From Apostichopus japonicus (taxonomy: Eukaryota > Echinodermata > Holothuroidea > Aspidochirotida > Stichopodidae): a stretch of DNA of 64,000 bases. Shown here one piece after another: positions 12,301 to 25,240 of the stretch. The DNA lies in the NCBI RefSeq assembly GCF_037975245.1, contig NC_092572.1, positions 8,499,001 through 8,563,000 of the forward strand, read 5' to 3'. Every line of letters begins with the position of its first letter. Within the stretch, counting starts at the first letter, position 1. A program made the translations under genes and the position numbers. The notes beneath the pieces were generated by a model, which had not been told where the DNA came from, did no database searches, and worked only from the letters and a program-made list of their open reading frames with translations.

Positions 12301-12921
12301 TTAATTATTAACAATATCTATACAATGTCCATATATAGTTATTGACAATATCTATACATTGTCCATATATAATCATTAACAATATCTATACATTGTCCAT
12401 AAATAGTTATTAACAATATCTATACATTGTCCATATATAATCATTAACAATATCTTTACATTGTCCATATATACTTGTTAACAATATCTATACATTGTCC
12501 ATATATACTTATTAACAATATCTACACATTGTCCATATATAATTATTAACAATATCTTTACATTGTCCATATATAATTATTAACAATATCTATACATTGT
12601 CCATATATAAATATTAACAATATCTATACATTGTCCATATATAATTATTAACAATATCTTTACATTGTCCATATATACTTGTTAACAATATCTATACATT
12701 GTCCATATATACTTATTAACAATATCTATACATTGTCCATATATAATTATTAACAATATCTTTACATTGTCCATATATAATTATTAAAAATATCTATACA
12801 TTGTCCATATATAATTATCAACATATCTATACATTGTCCATATATAAATATTAACAATATCTATACATTGTCCATGTATAATTACTAACAATATCTATAC
12901 ATTGTCCATATATAATTATTT
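12301..12921 (+). repeat. Minisatellite, about 18 copies of a 34-bp unit
   Basis: The unit is approximately ATTAACAATATCTATACATT followed by GTCCATATATAATT, with scattered single-base changes. Some variants (CTTTACATT, ATACTTGTT) recur in the same order, suggesting higher-order duplication of about five units. Confidence 0.95.
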
Positions 12922-13165
12922 TGTTTCATATACAGGAGTTGGAGCTTAAAGACATTATTTCTTTAAGTGTTAACTTAATTGTCTTTTCATTAAAAATGAC
13001 ATTTCCAGTTAGATGTTGAATATTTGCAAGGAAAACAGTGGTGTGACGTATGAGCTCTTCATGTAGTTCTTTATATACTTTCATCATTACTATGTAAAAT
13101 ATGTTGTATCACTGTTTAATGCTGAATAAAATGTGTTCAGTTGTAAGAATACCCGATAATATTCA

Positions 13166-13166
<1 letters not shown>

Positions 13167-13237
<71 letters not shown>

Positions 13238-13252
13238 CTATATATATATATA

Positions 13253-13291
<39 letters not shown>

Positions 13292-13292
13292 A

Positions 13293-13361
<69 letters not shown>
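13167..13361. repeat. (TA)n microsatellite
   Basis: About 195 bp of TA with occasional TATC and TTTA interruptions. The Tyr-Ile ORFs on both strands are artefacts. Confidence 0.95.
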
Positions 13362-13363
<2 letters not shown>

Positions 13364-16300
13364 ATGTGAATAAATAAAGCGGTTGCTCCGGCTGCTTCCT
13401 TCTCCTTTACAAAATGCTCTCATCACAGGAAGTGTTCCACGGGACTACTTTACGAGGATCACTTCGAAACAGTGCTATTTAAACATTTTGAAGAAATCAT
13501 TTTAAAGTAAATTACACAGCATTTGTTAAAAATAAGTTTACCTTAATTCCTCCAAACCTTAACAAACAAACAATTTTTGTAATTGATATTTCAATGCAAC
13601 ATGATCGCTCATGATATAGCAATCCACCGTACCAAACACCCATGTTTTTTTCTCCCTTAAAAGTATAAAATACTATCCAAAAAACGAAAGGCCAATCTCA
13701 ACATTAACAATATAAAAAGTATAAAACTACGATTTTGTTCTTGTTGCTTTCATACACCAGACTTAAAGTTTCTTTTCTGCAATACAAGCTAGGTTTGACT
13801 TTGTCGTGCAAAATGAACAGTTTTTATTTCTCATATAATTTTTCAAATTAACTGTCCTTTTACGGCGCGACTACAATCTTTTGAAGCATCATTCTATTGT
13901 TCTTCGTGTTTCAATTTCTACATTTGATTACTCAAGCTGAAATCTGTTCTTCTTAGTCGTATAGTGTATTTTATTCATATTAATTTTGTCCTAAACAGCC
14001 TCCCACATTTTCTTTTATCAAGCTTTGATCCCGACATGCAAGAACCCTCACAACTGATATAATATAGATAATCAGACGACAGATGGAGCCATTATACTTA
14101 AAGAAGCCAATCGTTTGTTTCCGTTGTCTTTTAGCATGTACAGTTATTACTCTGATGGTTTAATGACGATGGTAAAGATACGTTTGTTATAACCTCTAGT
14201 TAGTAAGTCACTCTATTTTTTTAATTTATTTTTATGAAGTAGCCAACACGAAACAATCAAATTACAAAATCAAGGCCAATTGAATCTACAACACGTTGTG
14301 ATAGAAAACATAGAGAATGGTCGAAATTGATGATTGGCCTTTTTATTGTTTTTGCTTGTTTTTCTTATCAGATTAAAGCGACCTTCAGAATTTGATTCCT
14401 ACCGATTTGATGTCTAATGGTAGGCCTATAAGTATTTCTGACAGACGTTTATCGTAATTAAAAAAAAAATCATTCTTTTTTTCGGTTTCTCAAAAAGGTC
14501 TTATTAAGTTATAAATATGAGGTTTATTTTGTTTTCTGCAAGCCTTTAACAAAATCCTAGTATGCAATATTATTTTCTCCTAGATTTTTCATTTATTAGC
14601 AAGGTGTCTATAACTGGAGTAGACCTCAAGAATAAAGTTCCTGGTTAATTTACTAGAGTTCAAGTTTGCAGTTCCCTTTAAAGTTCTATTTCTTAACTTG
14701 CTAATTTGAACATACATTTTCTTATTGAGTTTGTCTCTGTATGAAGTATGTGTGCATATGTGATAGGAGGTATTCAGGGAAATGACGATAAACATACTAG
14801 GCTAAATGTACAGAAATAGTGTACACAACTATACTGCTTCATAAACGATATTTGCAATTTGTATTAAAAATATGTATATTTTGAAGGTTAACATATGCCT
14901 ATTTTGTCTCTCTGATAATTACAATTATTGAAGTTCAGTATCCTTAGAAAACATTGTCTTTGACGACTCTCTATAGGATTACCTTAATGCATTATTAATG
15001 AATTATTAATACATTCAAGACAGCGGTATCAAATTAACAGTTGTCAGACGGCATATAAGTGTACACAATAGGAACGACTCTTCATTTTTTATTCAGCTAA
15101 TTTATTCCACGCATTAATATAAAATGAAAGAATAAAACATTTTGTGTTTAATACAGAACAAGAGGTGATTTACTTGACAAGCAGATAGTGTGTCTTATTA
15201 ATGCGTGATATAGTCACTTGAGTTTTCTCGTATTTTAATTTATTATTAATATCTGTTTCGTGTTTTACACCAGATTTGGTATCACATTTTATATCCAAAA
15301 AGAGTTAAGAAAAAAAAAAGAATAATTAAAAACACGACATATGGTCAATAGCTTAAATTTTTCAATTCTACATTTCACACTGAAGGTTACAACTAATTAT
15401 AATATTAATGATTTTGATCCTTTCAGAGAATTTTTAATTTTTTTAATATGACATCATTTGTAACAATGTATACTTTAGTGGCAAAACTGTCGAGAAGCAA
15501 TCATGTAAGTTAGTCCGAATTCCAACTTTCTCAAAATTTTAGTAGCAAAATAATATGCAACAGAGTCCACAGTTATGTGGAACCAATTTTAATTCAGATA
15601 GCTAAACATCTATTTGTCTAAATATGGTAAATTGAAGGTACTATGAACGGCCAACGTGTCAGCTATCCCGTTGGATGTTAGCTTAGAGACCATATCACTT
15701 AGCCGATTTAGTGTGTAAGTCATAGGGAGATTTATATGGAGCAGGCTAGCTTAAGAAACGTATTTGGTTACAACCATTTAGACTATATTTAGAGAGTTGG
15801 TTAGTTTTTAATACAGACAATTTGTGTCCCACACATTTATCGTAGTAAACCTTGATATGTTATGCGTTTCTAAGGAATTTGTGGTGGACTAAATTCAAAG
15901 TTATGTTTCAAGAATACCGTTATCACTCCTTTATAACGACTAATGTATTGCCATTACGACAGAGGGAATTCGACGAGAAATGTTTCAGATTTGATTTAAC
16001 ATATGGAAAAACTATAGGTAATGAATGTAAATCCTCGTCATTTAATAGCGCATTTAACTTTTCAGTCTGTGTGTTAACTTAGAGATGGTTAACACAAACT
16101 AACATGGTGTCATTGGTATGATACTTATTGCTTCAAAAGAAATTTAATTTATTTCGAATGATAAAGTAGTATCGATATGACATTTGTTGATTTAATTGGT
16201 TGAAAGATTAGTGGTACAAAGGCGAACCCTATTTACAATAAACTTAGTGAAAGATAAAACGATAAATGCAAAATACTGCTGCTGACTGGAGAAATAAAGC

Positions 16301-18693
16301 GTCTTTATATGAAACTGGCAGCAAACAATTTGTATATTAATAAAACAGGAGCAAAATGGATATCAAACTGCAATATATACAGCAAAAAGTATGTTGCATT
16401 ATTATTGCATAAATATGTAGAGTGCTAGTGGTAGTATTCCTATAGGCTAGGAAGACCTAGAACTAAAACAGGAAACACAAAGGAAACAGACGGCTCACAC
16501 AGATAAGATCCTGGTGGATCGAAACTTCAGGCAATCTCAAATTTACACATAATTAGCTTTTATCAATATTAATTACAAAATGATAACTGTTTGATTTTCA
16601 AAATCACCTGGCGCAGTGTTACATATCTTTATTTAACACACGCACAGAAAGGGTAAAATAAAACTCTTTCTTTATATTTAACTTAATGAACTTTATGATG
16701 AAATATAATACCACCAACCCCTCTATCTATGAAATAACAGACAGAAAGACAGACAATCAAACTTAACGAGAAAACCAAAAGCCAACCCCCCCCCCCCCAA
16801 ACAAACAAACAGAGAAAAAAACGAGAACTAAAACAAGCAATCAATATTCTGCAGTACAGTGCTATAACTATTTACGAAACAACATACTCGTTTTTTTAAA
16901 AATTTTTATCTTATAAGGGAAAAAATCCCCCCTAAAATGTTATTTACTTTATTACCACATCGCCTTAGTTAACGTCAACATCGTATTATAGATAAATTTA
17001 TAGATATATATATAGATATTTATAGATAAATGGTTTACCGGTAAACCGTTTAGCTAGTAGTAAAGCCACAGTGACCATATACAAAATGCTATACGTGCTC
17101 ATTCTTACCTTCAAAAAGTTTTCTCCAAAATAGACCGGTTACTTCTTCCGCATGATAAATGATTTCATCAGATGAATGGTAAACCTCTTGCCATTTAATA
17201 TATACCGGTACATCAAATCCTCAGAATGGGTATCTATACCAGACTCATTATTTCTTCAAAACGACCAACAAAATTGAAGAACGACAAAGAATTGATATTA
17301 AATTTGTCCAACGCAGCTAAAAAGTCAGATTGTGATTTTGACGTGCATGACGTCATATACGACTCGTGAGATTCTTGTACGAGAGTGATGGCTATTGGAT
17401 GAGCGGATAAATTTGAATACTTCGTCGCCGGAGAATACTGTTTTGTTCATTATACAGCACTGGCGGGAAAAAAATATTACAATATATAAGTAGATTTCTT
17501 TGTTTTATTATTATATTTTCCGCCTTTCTCGATGCATGAAACAAAGAGAAGAACCAAAGCCATGGGGTGCTAAAGACGACATGCGACGCAAAAATACAAC
17601 TGAGTGTATGTGTAGGTCTCGTGCTTAAAATGTAAAAGAGAATCATATACATTTTGCATTTGAAAGGAATCAGGAATTGGGATGAAGAAGGAACTTCAAT
17701 CAATTTTCCCCTCTTAAAACGGAAATCCTTAGCCTAAAAAGAAGAACGAATATAATGATAAAATAAAATAAAATTTCCATTTACGCATTAATCGTAATAT
17801 TTATCGTAATTTTGGTTGAATGCACTGTAAAGTCAAGAAAAGTCCGTTGTCATAGAACATTGAATGATGTACGAATTTTAAATCTCAGCTTGGTCCATAT
17901 GCTTTAGTTATATGATCATACATCATAATATATTATATCAATGCTGCCAAAACTCACCCCGTAAACTCACACCCCATCCATCTCACAACAGTCTGTAAAA
18001 GATAACAAGTGTTCCACATCGAAGACGAAGAGAAAAGAGATTTCTTATATATAGATCATCCGATAACAGTATTAGATGTTGTCGCCCTCTATAATGGGCA
18101 TCAGTTTCGAATTGGTTGTGCAATACCACTACCTGAAAATACAAACTTTCTTGTGGTCAGAATAATCATATTCAATGTCCTTTCAAATTGACAAATCTAC
18201 CCAAACATTTCGAAATGAATTATATTTTTCAAGTATAAATTAACGAGACACTTGTAGTAGGAAAGTGAAGCTTTAGAAGAGCAATCGTTGTGATGACATC
18301 ACAGACCACCCACCTCTTTGATCAATTAAGTGGAATAATGTATGGAAGTTTCAACTATATTTACTATATTAATTCAAAAAATGTATCTCGAGTAAGGGAC
18401 ACTGTCAATAATTGAAGGAGCAACTTATTTAAATGTGTGGAATATTTCTCTCGGTCCCAAGTTAAATGCTAAATTATCTGACGACGGTATATCCCTTTAA
18501 ATATGCGAGCTTCACAATACCATCAGCATTGGACAATGGAATTAAATTGTTATGGTCGTTATATTTCCACACATCTAAAGTGTTATCATATAGGTAGTTA
18601 TTCAGTATCATAATGGAACTTTTGATATCTACTCCAAAACAGACACACTGGCTATATGAACATGCGATACAGAAACTAGTTATAATTACGCAC
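13362..18693. other. Long non-coding stretch
   Basis: AT-rich, no supported gene. It includes a degenerate hammerhead-like Penelope motif at 16503-16535, a poly-C run near 16787, and a 16-bp palindrome GGTTTACCGGTAAACC near 17032. Confidence 0.4.
16503..16535 (+). repeat. Degenerate Penelope terminal motif
   Basis: AGATCCTGGTGGATCGAAAC matches the stem-II and GAAAC core of the motifs at 1250 and 56115, with several changes. Probably an old remnant. Confidence 0.35.
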
Positions 18694-18701
18694 ACCAACT
18701 G

Positions 18702-20118
18702 CATAGGCGTACGAGGCGGGGGAGGGGGGCAGGGGGGAAGGGGGGGGGCAGACTGCCCCCAAATTTCCAGAGGACAAGAAATTCGGGCGAAAGTCCTGAA
18801 AAAGTCGGGCAGCCTAAGAGGAGAAAAAATATATAAATATATATGCAGTAGCTTGCCCGAATCTTTTTCAAATTTTTGCCCGACAATTCCACGATTTTCT
18901 TTATTTAGCATCATGATGCCAGAATATTTCCGTGTAACACCACCGTAAGCGCAGTTCATCTGGGCTACCACGCTTTTTGCACGATCAATTTTTTTTCTAA
19001 CTAGTCAATTGTATACCTGGAACAAGGGCGGCGGAACCGGAGGGGGGGCACAGGGGGCAGGTTAAAAATGTGCCTTTTTTTCTACATAAAAATTGAGGTG
19101 TCTGAAGTTTGCAAGAGGCCAGGGAACCAGAATGAACACTCGGGAAGGGCTGTTTCCGGCCATCTGAGGGGTTTGTAAAACCAAAAATTTCTGTGGGTCA
19201 AACTCAAAGCTTTTTCGAATGGAAAAAATTTGTTAAGATATTAACAAGAAAAAAACTCTCATTCGGAAGATTCCTACATTAGCAACTAGCATGATTTCAC
19301 CTCATTTTGTCTCAAAAGAAAACTTGTTCCTTGTTTCCCAATTTGCGCATTGGATATTGCAGTGCTAGTATGCATAATTTCCTTGAGGGGGGGGGGGGGG
19401 CGTTGATAGTGATGTGTATACACAAATAAGATAATACAATAAGAGTTATAAAGGGTACTAAATATAAGGCTGCATCAGTCCAATCGAATTTCTGCAAAGT
19501 GCCCTTTGATGTCGGTGCCCCCCAGATTAAAAGTGCTTCCGCCGCCCTTGACCTGGACATCCCAGACATGAGTGTATATAAGAAACATTTTCTTTTTCAT
19601 GGATGGTGGGGGGGGGGGTGCCTACAAACCTAAAAGTACAGGTTTATCGTATTCTTTGTTATATTTTATACTTTTTCGTGAGACAAATTGTAGTCTCATC
19701 CGACACAGCGACATTATCCCGCCTACGTGTCGTTGAACAATGTATGTTTTTCTGGAGGTAGCCGAGTACTGTGTTAAAATAATAAATAAGGTAACTAAAT
19801 AGGAGCTTAAAAAATATACTGTCCTATTTTTCCCCTTCAAAGTGATGTTACCATTTTTTCTTCTTCTAATTTACCAAATTTTTGGGGAAGTGTAAATTTC
19901 TAAAACGTGAGATTATAAAATAAAGAATGTTTAGATGCAACTTGCAAGGCCTCAGAAGTGCCGTTTCCGGCAATCTGAGAGGCATTGTGTGCCCAAAAAT
20001 TTTCTTGTACGCTACGCGCCAACTGATGGTGGCGCTCCGCTTAGATAGTGTCACGGGAACTTTCGGGCACAAAAAGTTCTGCCCCCCCCCCAAACTGAAA
20101 TGGTCCCGTACGCCTATG
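18702..20118. mobile_element. Non-autonomous hAT-like transposon (outer)
   Basis: Left end CATAGGCGTACGAGGC and right end GTACGCCTATG are inverted. The perfect 8-bp target duplication ACCAACTG flanks the element (18694-18701 and 20119-20126). An 8-bp duplication with ~15-bp inverted ends is typical of hAT elements. No transposase is encoded. It contains a G-run-rich left part, the nested element at 19023-19550, and near its right end the recurring core motif GCGCCAACTGATGGTGGCGC. Confidence 0.8.
19023..19550. mobile_element. Nested non-autonomous hAT-like transposon
   Basis: Ends CAAGGGCGGCGGAA and TTCCGCCGCCCTTG are perfect 14-bp inverted repeats. Flanks ACCTGGAA and ACCTGGAC form an 8-bp duplication with one mismatch. 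It is inserted in the larger hAT-like element at 18702-20118. Its interior shares a stretch (GGGCTGTTTCCGGCCATCTG) with 30115-30180 in reverse orientation. Confidence 0.8.
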
Positions 20119-20194
20119 ACCAACTGTCATTCAAAAAAAGATACTAAAATACACACTTTAAAAGTATGATTGAAATGAAAATGGAAGAAAATAG

Positions 20195-20250
20195 ACCTTA
20201 TTGGTATTTAGCTTACAAAGCTAAAATGCTAAGCTAAATACCAATAAGGT
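20195..20250. repeat. Perfect 21-bp-arm hairpin
   Basis: Arms 20195-20215 and 20230-20250 are exact reverse complements around a 14-nt loop. It lies just upstream of the hammerhead-like motif at 20281, so it may be the end of a Penelope-type element. Confidence 0.85.
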
Positions 20251-20280
20251 GTAGTTTCTTTCATTTTCATTAGTGCAACT

Positions 20281-20318
20281 GAAGAAGAGCCGTGTTAACG
20301 CTCGAAATATTTTGGAAC
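20281..20318 (+). repeat. Hammerhead-like Penelope motif
   Basis: CTGAAGAAGAGC ... GCTCGAAAT has the layout of a core box, a stem-II pair AGAGC/GCTC, then GAAA. It resembles motifs at Penelope-like element ends, but the core is not canonical. Confidence 0.4.
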
Positions 20319-20385
20319 CCATTTAACGTTCTAAGTAATATAGTTGGAAATGAAAGTATCATTTTTTCCATGTTTTTTTTTGTGG

Positions 20386-20388
<3 letters not shown>

Positions 20389-20481
<93 letters not shown>

Positions 20482-20517
20482 GTATATGTATATATATATA
20501 TAAATATATATATATAC
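20389..20517. repeat. (TA)n microsatellite
   Basis: TA run with a few TGTA and TTTA interruptions. Confidence 0.95.
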
Positions 20518-20688
20518 GAAATATTTAATTGTTACGAAGTCTCACTAATCATGGTTTGGGAAACGAACACAATAAAGTAGATAAGAGAGGTACCGTATTG
20601 TTTTTAAAATGAATCTAATCCGTGTCTCTTGGTAAAAAAAACATATAACTTAGCATAAATACATTACATACCTTAATACTTTAACTTA

Positions 20689-20692
<4 letters not shown>

Positions 20693-20762
<70 letters not shown>
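20693..20762. repeat. (TA)n microsatellite
   Basis: About 70 bp of uninterrupted TA. Confidence 0.95.
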
Positions 20763-20764
<2 letters not shown>

Positions 20765-23573
20765 AAGTCTTCTTTACTTGTGTCCTCATACATTACTTAC
20801 TTGAGTGAACACAACCAAATGTCCACTTGTCTATAAGCTATGCACTATATAAAGACCCATATTTGACTTTCATGAAACGGATATCAATGAATGTCACTCA
20901 GGTCGTAAAAGCCTTACGAAACTGCGTCGACGTTAGGGAACGTCTTATATACAGTTTCCTTATAAGTATTCATACAATTTCTTTTGCACGCTATGTTAGT
21001 CTACAGCGAAGTAGATTATTTATAGTGGTAGTCTGGTGGTAGCCTTCTGTGCCGCTCGTCAGGCCTGTGTATATGGGGTCGTTCTTATTATAAGCAACAC
21101 ACTATCCCGCACATGTCTGATATAGTACTACTGTGCAACCCTGATTGCGAAATGCTCAATCAATTTTAATATGATCTAGACCGAAAGCTAATTAAGACGT
21201 ACGTTCGTAAGTAAACACATGCGATACTTTTTGCATCACTGTAAATCTGACCACAGATTAGTGGCGTTCTACCGCATTTCTTCCTTTCTTTGTTTATGGT
21301 AATAATTAAGTTAATTCTCCATTATTAACTATCTTTGGAAAGTTTGGATATCTTCAATTGCCTTATACTAGCTACGACCGCGCGTCATACCAGTTTTGCG
21401 AAATGGTATCTACACTTATGTGCTGTGTGATATTATTAGTATACTGTGCATGCATTACAGTATGAGCTGGACTAATATACACTGTAGTTGATGTATTTCA
21501 GAGTCAACTTGCAACCGACCCCTTTTCGAGTGTAATTTTAATCTGGATAAGCCTAACCTCAACAAAATGTGGCTAAATATTATAGACTCAGCACAGGCCT
21601 ACAGTGAATGAATGAAATATCAAGTTTGTAACCAAGGAAATATTGCTAACTATATAATTAATTTCTGCAAGCCCCCATCAATGTGGCTGAATGAGAGTCT
21701 AACATTGGCCACCCTTGATTCAAAAACATTCAACTACTACTATCAAAGCATTCTTCTTATTGGGAATATCCTATTTAATGTGGCACTCTTCAATATATCT
21801 AATAATAATTTAGATTGGGTCCATTAATATTCTAGTACTGTAGGGCTAGAGAGACAGATTGGTTGGAGCAAAGTGCCCAGAGAATAGAATTGGCTAAACC
21901 TAGCATATCCTAGATTGACCTACTGTGCACTATATGGGCATTTTCCCCAAGTAGTGTGATATAGTTTGCCATATGTTTTAGGGGACCTTATTGAAATCAT
22001 TCGCAGCTGCCAATTGGGAGCAATTTGTGTGTGACAATGAGAAAAACCATGAAAATTCTTTTCCAAACAATTTAATTTGTTTTAACATGCTACAGTTGGG
22101 GAGCTTCAAGGTTCATTCATATAATTTTGGTTTCCTTTTTTGCTCCATCATAGTATACATGTCTAAATGACATAACATTATGGATCTTACAACTTAGCTA
22201 AATTTAGAACACTGTCAATGAATTTTGAACAGGCAAATATTGTATACATAAATATTGTATGCTTGGAACACCATGAAATAAGGATACATTTTGAAAATTT
22301 CAGTTGCATTGATTCCTTTGTACTTCATTTACAACCTCATAAATTAATATTGAGAAAAGCTAGAACCTAGAAATTTGGTAAATTGTAAGACCTTTATACC
22401 GATAATTAATAAGATAACATCACAGCCCTCACATTGTTAATTTGGTAAGAACTGGCATCAAAACCCCTTGCTCCTGCTGAATTGCAGCTTTAAATAGCAA
22501 CTTTTGAGCTGCACAACTTGCACTATATATTACAAGAAAGCATTGTAATCATTATCTTGTATTATTTGGACTAGAAATGATAACAGGTCTATGAAAGAGT
22601 CAAGTATTCTGAAGCAATAGTTCAGGAGCAGTTTATCACTTAAACTAGCACATTGTTTAGAGGAAATACCAAAATTGAATATGTTGGCATTTTTAAGTTG
22701 ACCCAACAGCACAAGACACCCTTTTAAACTCTATTTTGGATTTTCCATTTCAATGGGATAGAGGCCATATGCTTCTGTTATCGAAAGGTAGTACAGTAGG
22801 ATGTTTAATTGCTGAGAAATCAGACCTCAAAAATCAAGAAAATGTCAAAATGTAACTGTGGTGAAAAAGTGTGCAATTTCAATTTTCAAATTGTGATAAA
22901 TCGACCAGTTTTGAAGAATGCAACTGAAATTTTCAGAATATGCTTTTTACCTGACCTGTTCCAATCGTAAAATAAATGTGATAAATTGTGGAGAGGGTCC
23001 AGCCACAGCCATTCGTGATTTGAAAGTCTGCTGTAATTTTGTCAATTTGTAATTTTAAAATGGTGCATATACATTAAAAATAAGAGGCGATTTGGTTTCC
23101 TACTAGTTAAGCCAAATGAACTTTCTTTTTTTTTCAAACCTGGATTACAGTACAGTATGTCTCTATTCAAAGAGGACACTCAAATTTCAATGTCATACCT
23201 TAGATGTTTATTATGCTCAGTAAATGTGTGAAATACATTGGATGTCGTGAAAGAGGGTACATACTCCACGTCAGTTAAACTTCATGATGGAAATATAAAG
23301 TAAGTTCATCAAAGTAAGAGCTGAAAAAGAGACGAGAAAGAAAGCGTAAGAAAGAAGAAGAAAAATAAATGCAAAAGCAAACACAAAACAAAACAATCAG
23401 TAGAGGCCAGGCATTGTTTGAGATCAGCTGTGGTCAAACAAACACCTTGAAACAAATGATTTATATACTTAGAAGTAAGAGTCTGTTTAAAGGTCAAGTA
23501 CTTGGAGCTGTATGGAATTTAAATGCACAGTACATCTTTAGTGCAAAAGCCCTATTGCTTTTTCTTTATGCAG
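20763..23573. other. Non-coding DNA upstream of SLC35G copy 1
   Basis: No gene or transposon ends recognised. Presumably contains the promoter of the downstream gene, but no element could be singled out. Confidence 0.4.
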
Positions 23574-23620
23574 CAGGATACAGAAGAACCCTTCTCAGTC
23601 TTGCATCTGGCTCTGTACAG
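23574..23620 (+). other. Probable 5' UTR exon of SLC35G copy 1
   Basis: A pyrimidine-rich acceptor (TTTTTCTTTATGCAG) precedes 47 nt that end at a donor CAG|GTAAAT. The next acceptor, TTTTGATTCAG, is 12 nt upstream of the start codon of the transporter at 23989. Inferred from splice signals only. Confidence 0.45.
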
Positions 23621-23988
23621 GTAAATTTCCATTTAAAAGTACACCCCCACCCCAACCCCCAACCCCCTCGAAGCTTACACAGGATTCTCAAGATCATGGA
23701 ATTGAGAATTTGTAGGCTTATCTATTTATGTGTTTTTTTGGAAGGTTTAACCTCACTGCCAGTTGGTCCTACATATTCACACTCGCATATACAATGTATT
23801 TAATTTATGTACATAAAGTGCGAATGAATACTGTAATTGCTAATCTTAAAACAGATGCGACGGTTTCTGATTATGTGTTGTTGGTATATTGCCCATGTTA
23901 GGTTTTTCATAGCCAAGTTAACCAATTAAGAAAGAAGCAAGTTAAAGTGTGCCTAATTCTTTATGTTTTGATTCAGTCTCGCATCAAG

Positions 23989-25140
23989 ATGGATATCCAC
24001 GTAGAAGCAGTTACCTGCGTACCATTATTACCAACTGGCCAGCCTGATCAGAGCAGCAAAGTTGAAACTGACATCAATAATCCTCTCCAGAGAAAAGAGC
24101 TCAGTTTAGGAGAAGTAGTTTCCAAAGAGAATGCAGAAGAAGTTGTTGGCCGTGAGAAGGTTGATGATACAACGAGAGAAGAATCGAGGGAGGAGTGTTC
24201 ACCAGAGGGTTTTGTAAATCTACTGAAGAAACGTTATGGAATAGTTTTGACTTTTATCACAGCCTTGTGTTTTGCCATCCTTAGCGTCCTAATCAGACTA
24301 GTTTTAGAAACGATTCAACCTTTCCAGGCAATTTTAATGTTTATGCCTGTAATGACATTCGGGTCAATCTTCCTTGGAATATGCCAGCGAATCTCAATTC
24401 CTGAAAAATATCAGTGCTACATCTGGCTTACCCTCAGCGGAAGCTGCTTGTCACTAAATACTGTGTTTTTCGTTGTTTCTATAACGTACATCGACGTCGC
24501 TGACGCTACGACAATCCTGTACACTTCACTTATTTTTGTTGGTATATTCAGTTGGATTTTCCTAAGAGAGCCGCTTCGTCCGTTTGACTTTCTTTTTGCT
24601 TTATTAGCGTTCGTTGGTGTTACGTTTGTTGCTCGACCCTCATTTATCTTTGGTTCGGACGGATTGGAGGCAACATCTAACAGTAATCCCATTGTTGGTA
24701 TCGCCTTTGCCCTTGGCGCCGCTTTTTCAATAACGTTGTTGTATGTGTTTATACGAAAACAGTCAGCCCTCGAAATACACACGTTTTTCTCAATGTTTTT
24801 TAACTCAACAGTAGTAGTGATCGTTTCTTTGGTGGCTGCCATTGTCGTTGGTAACTGGACGAAACCGACTCCCGAGAGCTGGATGTACTCTTTATTGGCT
24901 GGTGTCATCAATCTCTTTGGTCAAACTGCACTTTATTTTGCATTGAAAGTAGAGTCCGCAACCATTGTGACAGTTATGTTAACTATAGAAATCGTCTTTT
25001 CGTTTATATTTCAATTCTTAATACTTCAAATATCTGCTGTTTGGACTTCTTATGTTGGCGCTACATTGGTCATAGTTGCGTGTATCGGAATTACTTTAAA
25101 GAACAGACCACCGACGAAGACCACTGATCTTGAAAACTGA
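23989..25140 (+). CDS. SLC35G1-like EamA/DMT membrane transporter, copy 1
   Basis: 383 residues. The start ATG (CAAGATGG, good context) follows an acceptor by 12 nt; the frame upstream of it is intron. A charged, acidic cytosolic N-terminus (~90 residues) leads into about ten hydrophobic helices in two EamA repeats, the organisation of SLC35G proteins. Family signatures include YIWLTLSG, ILYTSLIFVGIFSWIFLREP, ARPSFIFG and RKQSALEIH. The C-terminus is short and polar. Vertebrate SLC35G1 is a multi-pass membrane protein; substrate here is unknown. AATAAA lies at 25235, ~95 nt after the stop. It is homologous to the copies at 31580-33676 and 36730/54668 but is clearly more diverged and lacks their MDL-type first exon. 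Confidence 0.88.
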   Translation: MDIHVEAVTCVPLLPTGQPDQSSKVETDINNPLQRKELSLGEVVSKENAEEVVGREKVDDTTREESREECSPEGFVNLLKKRYGIVLTFITALCFAILSVLIRLVLETIQPFQAILMFMPVMTFGSIFLGICQRISIPEKYQCYIWLTLSGSCLSLNTVFFVVSITYIDVADATTILYTSLIFVGIFSWIFLREPLRPFDFLFALLAFVGVTFVARPSFIFGSDGLEATSNSNPIVGIAFALGAAFSITLLYVFIRKQSALEIHTFFSMFFNSTVVVIVSLVAAIVVGNWTKPTPESWMYSLLAGVINLFGQTALYFALKVESATIVTVMLTIEIVFSFIFQFLILQISAVWTSYVGATLVIVACIGITLKNRPPTKTTDLEN

Positions 25141-25234
25141 CAGGGAAGATGTTGAGGACACATCAAACCTTCCATTTTGTTTTAGCAACTGTTATGTTAG
25201 ATAGCATAGTTCCTGTTTTACCGAAATATTTTCC

Positions 25235-25240
25235 AATAAA
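25235..25240 (+). terminator. Polyadenylation signal AATAAA
   Basis: Canonical hexamer ~95 nt beyond the transporter stop codon. Confidence 0.5.

Noticed and set aside
12301-12921. CRISPR array
   Set aside because: Units are contiguous with no unique spacers, in an animal genome.
18474-18971. 165-codon minus ORF and 111-codon plus ORF
   Set aside because: They span the left end of a hAT-like element, including long G runs.
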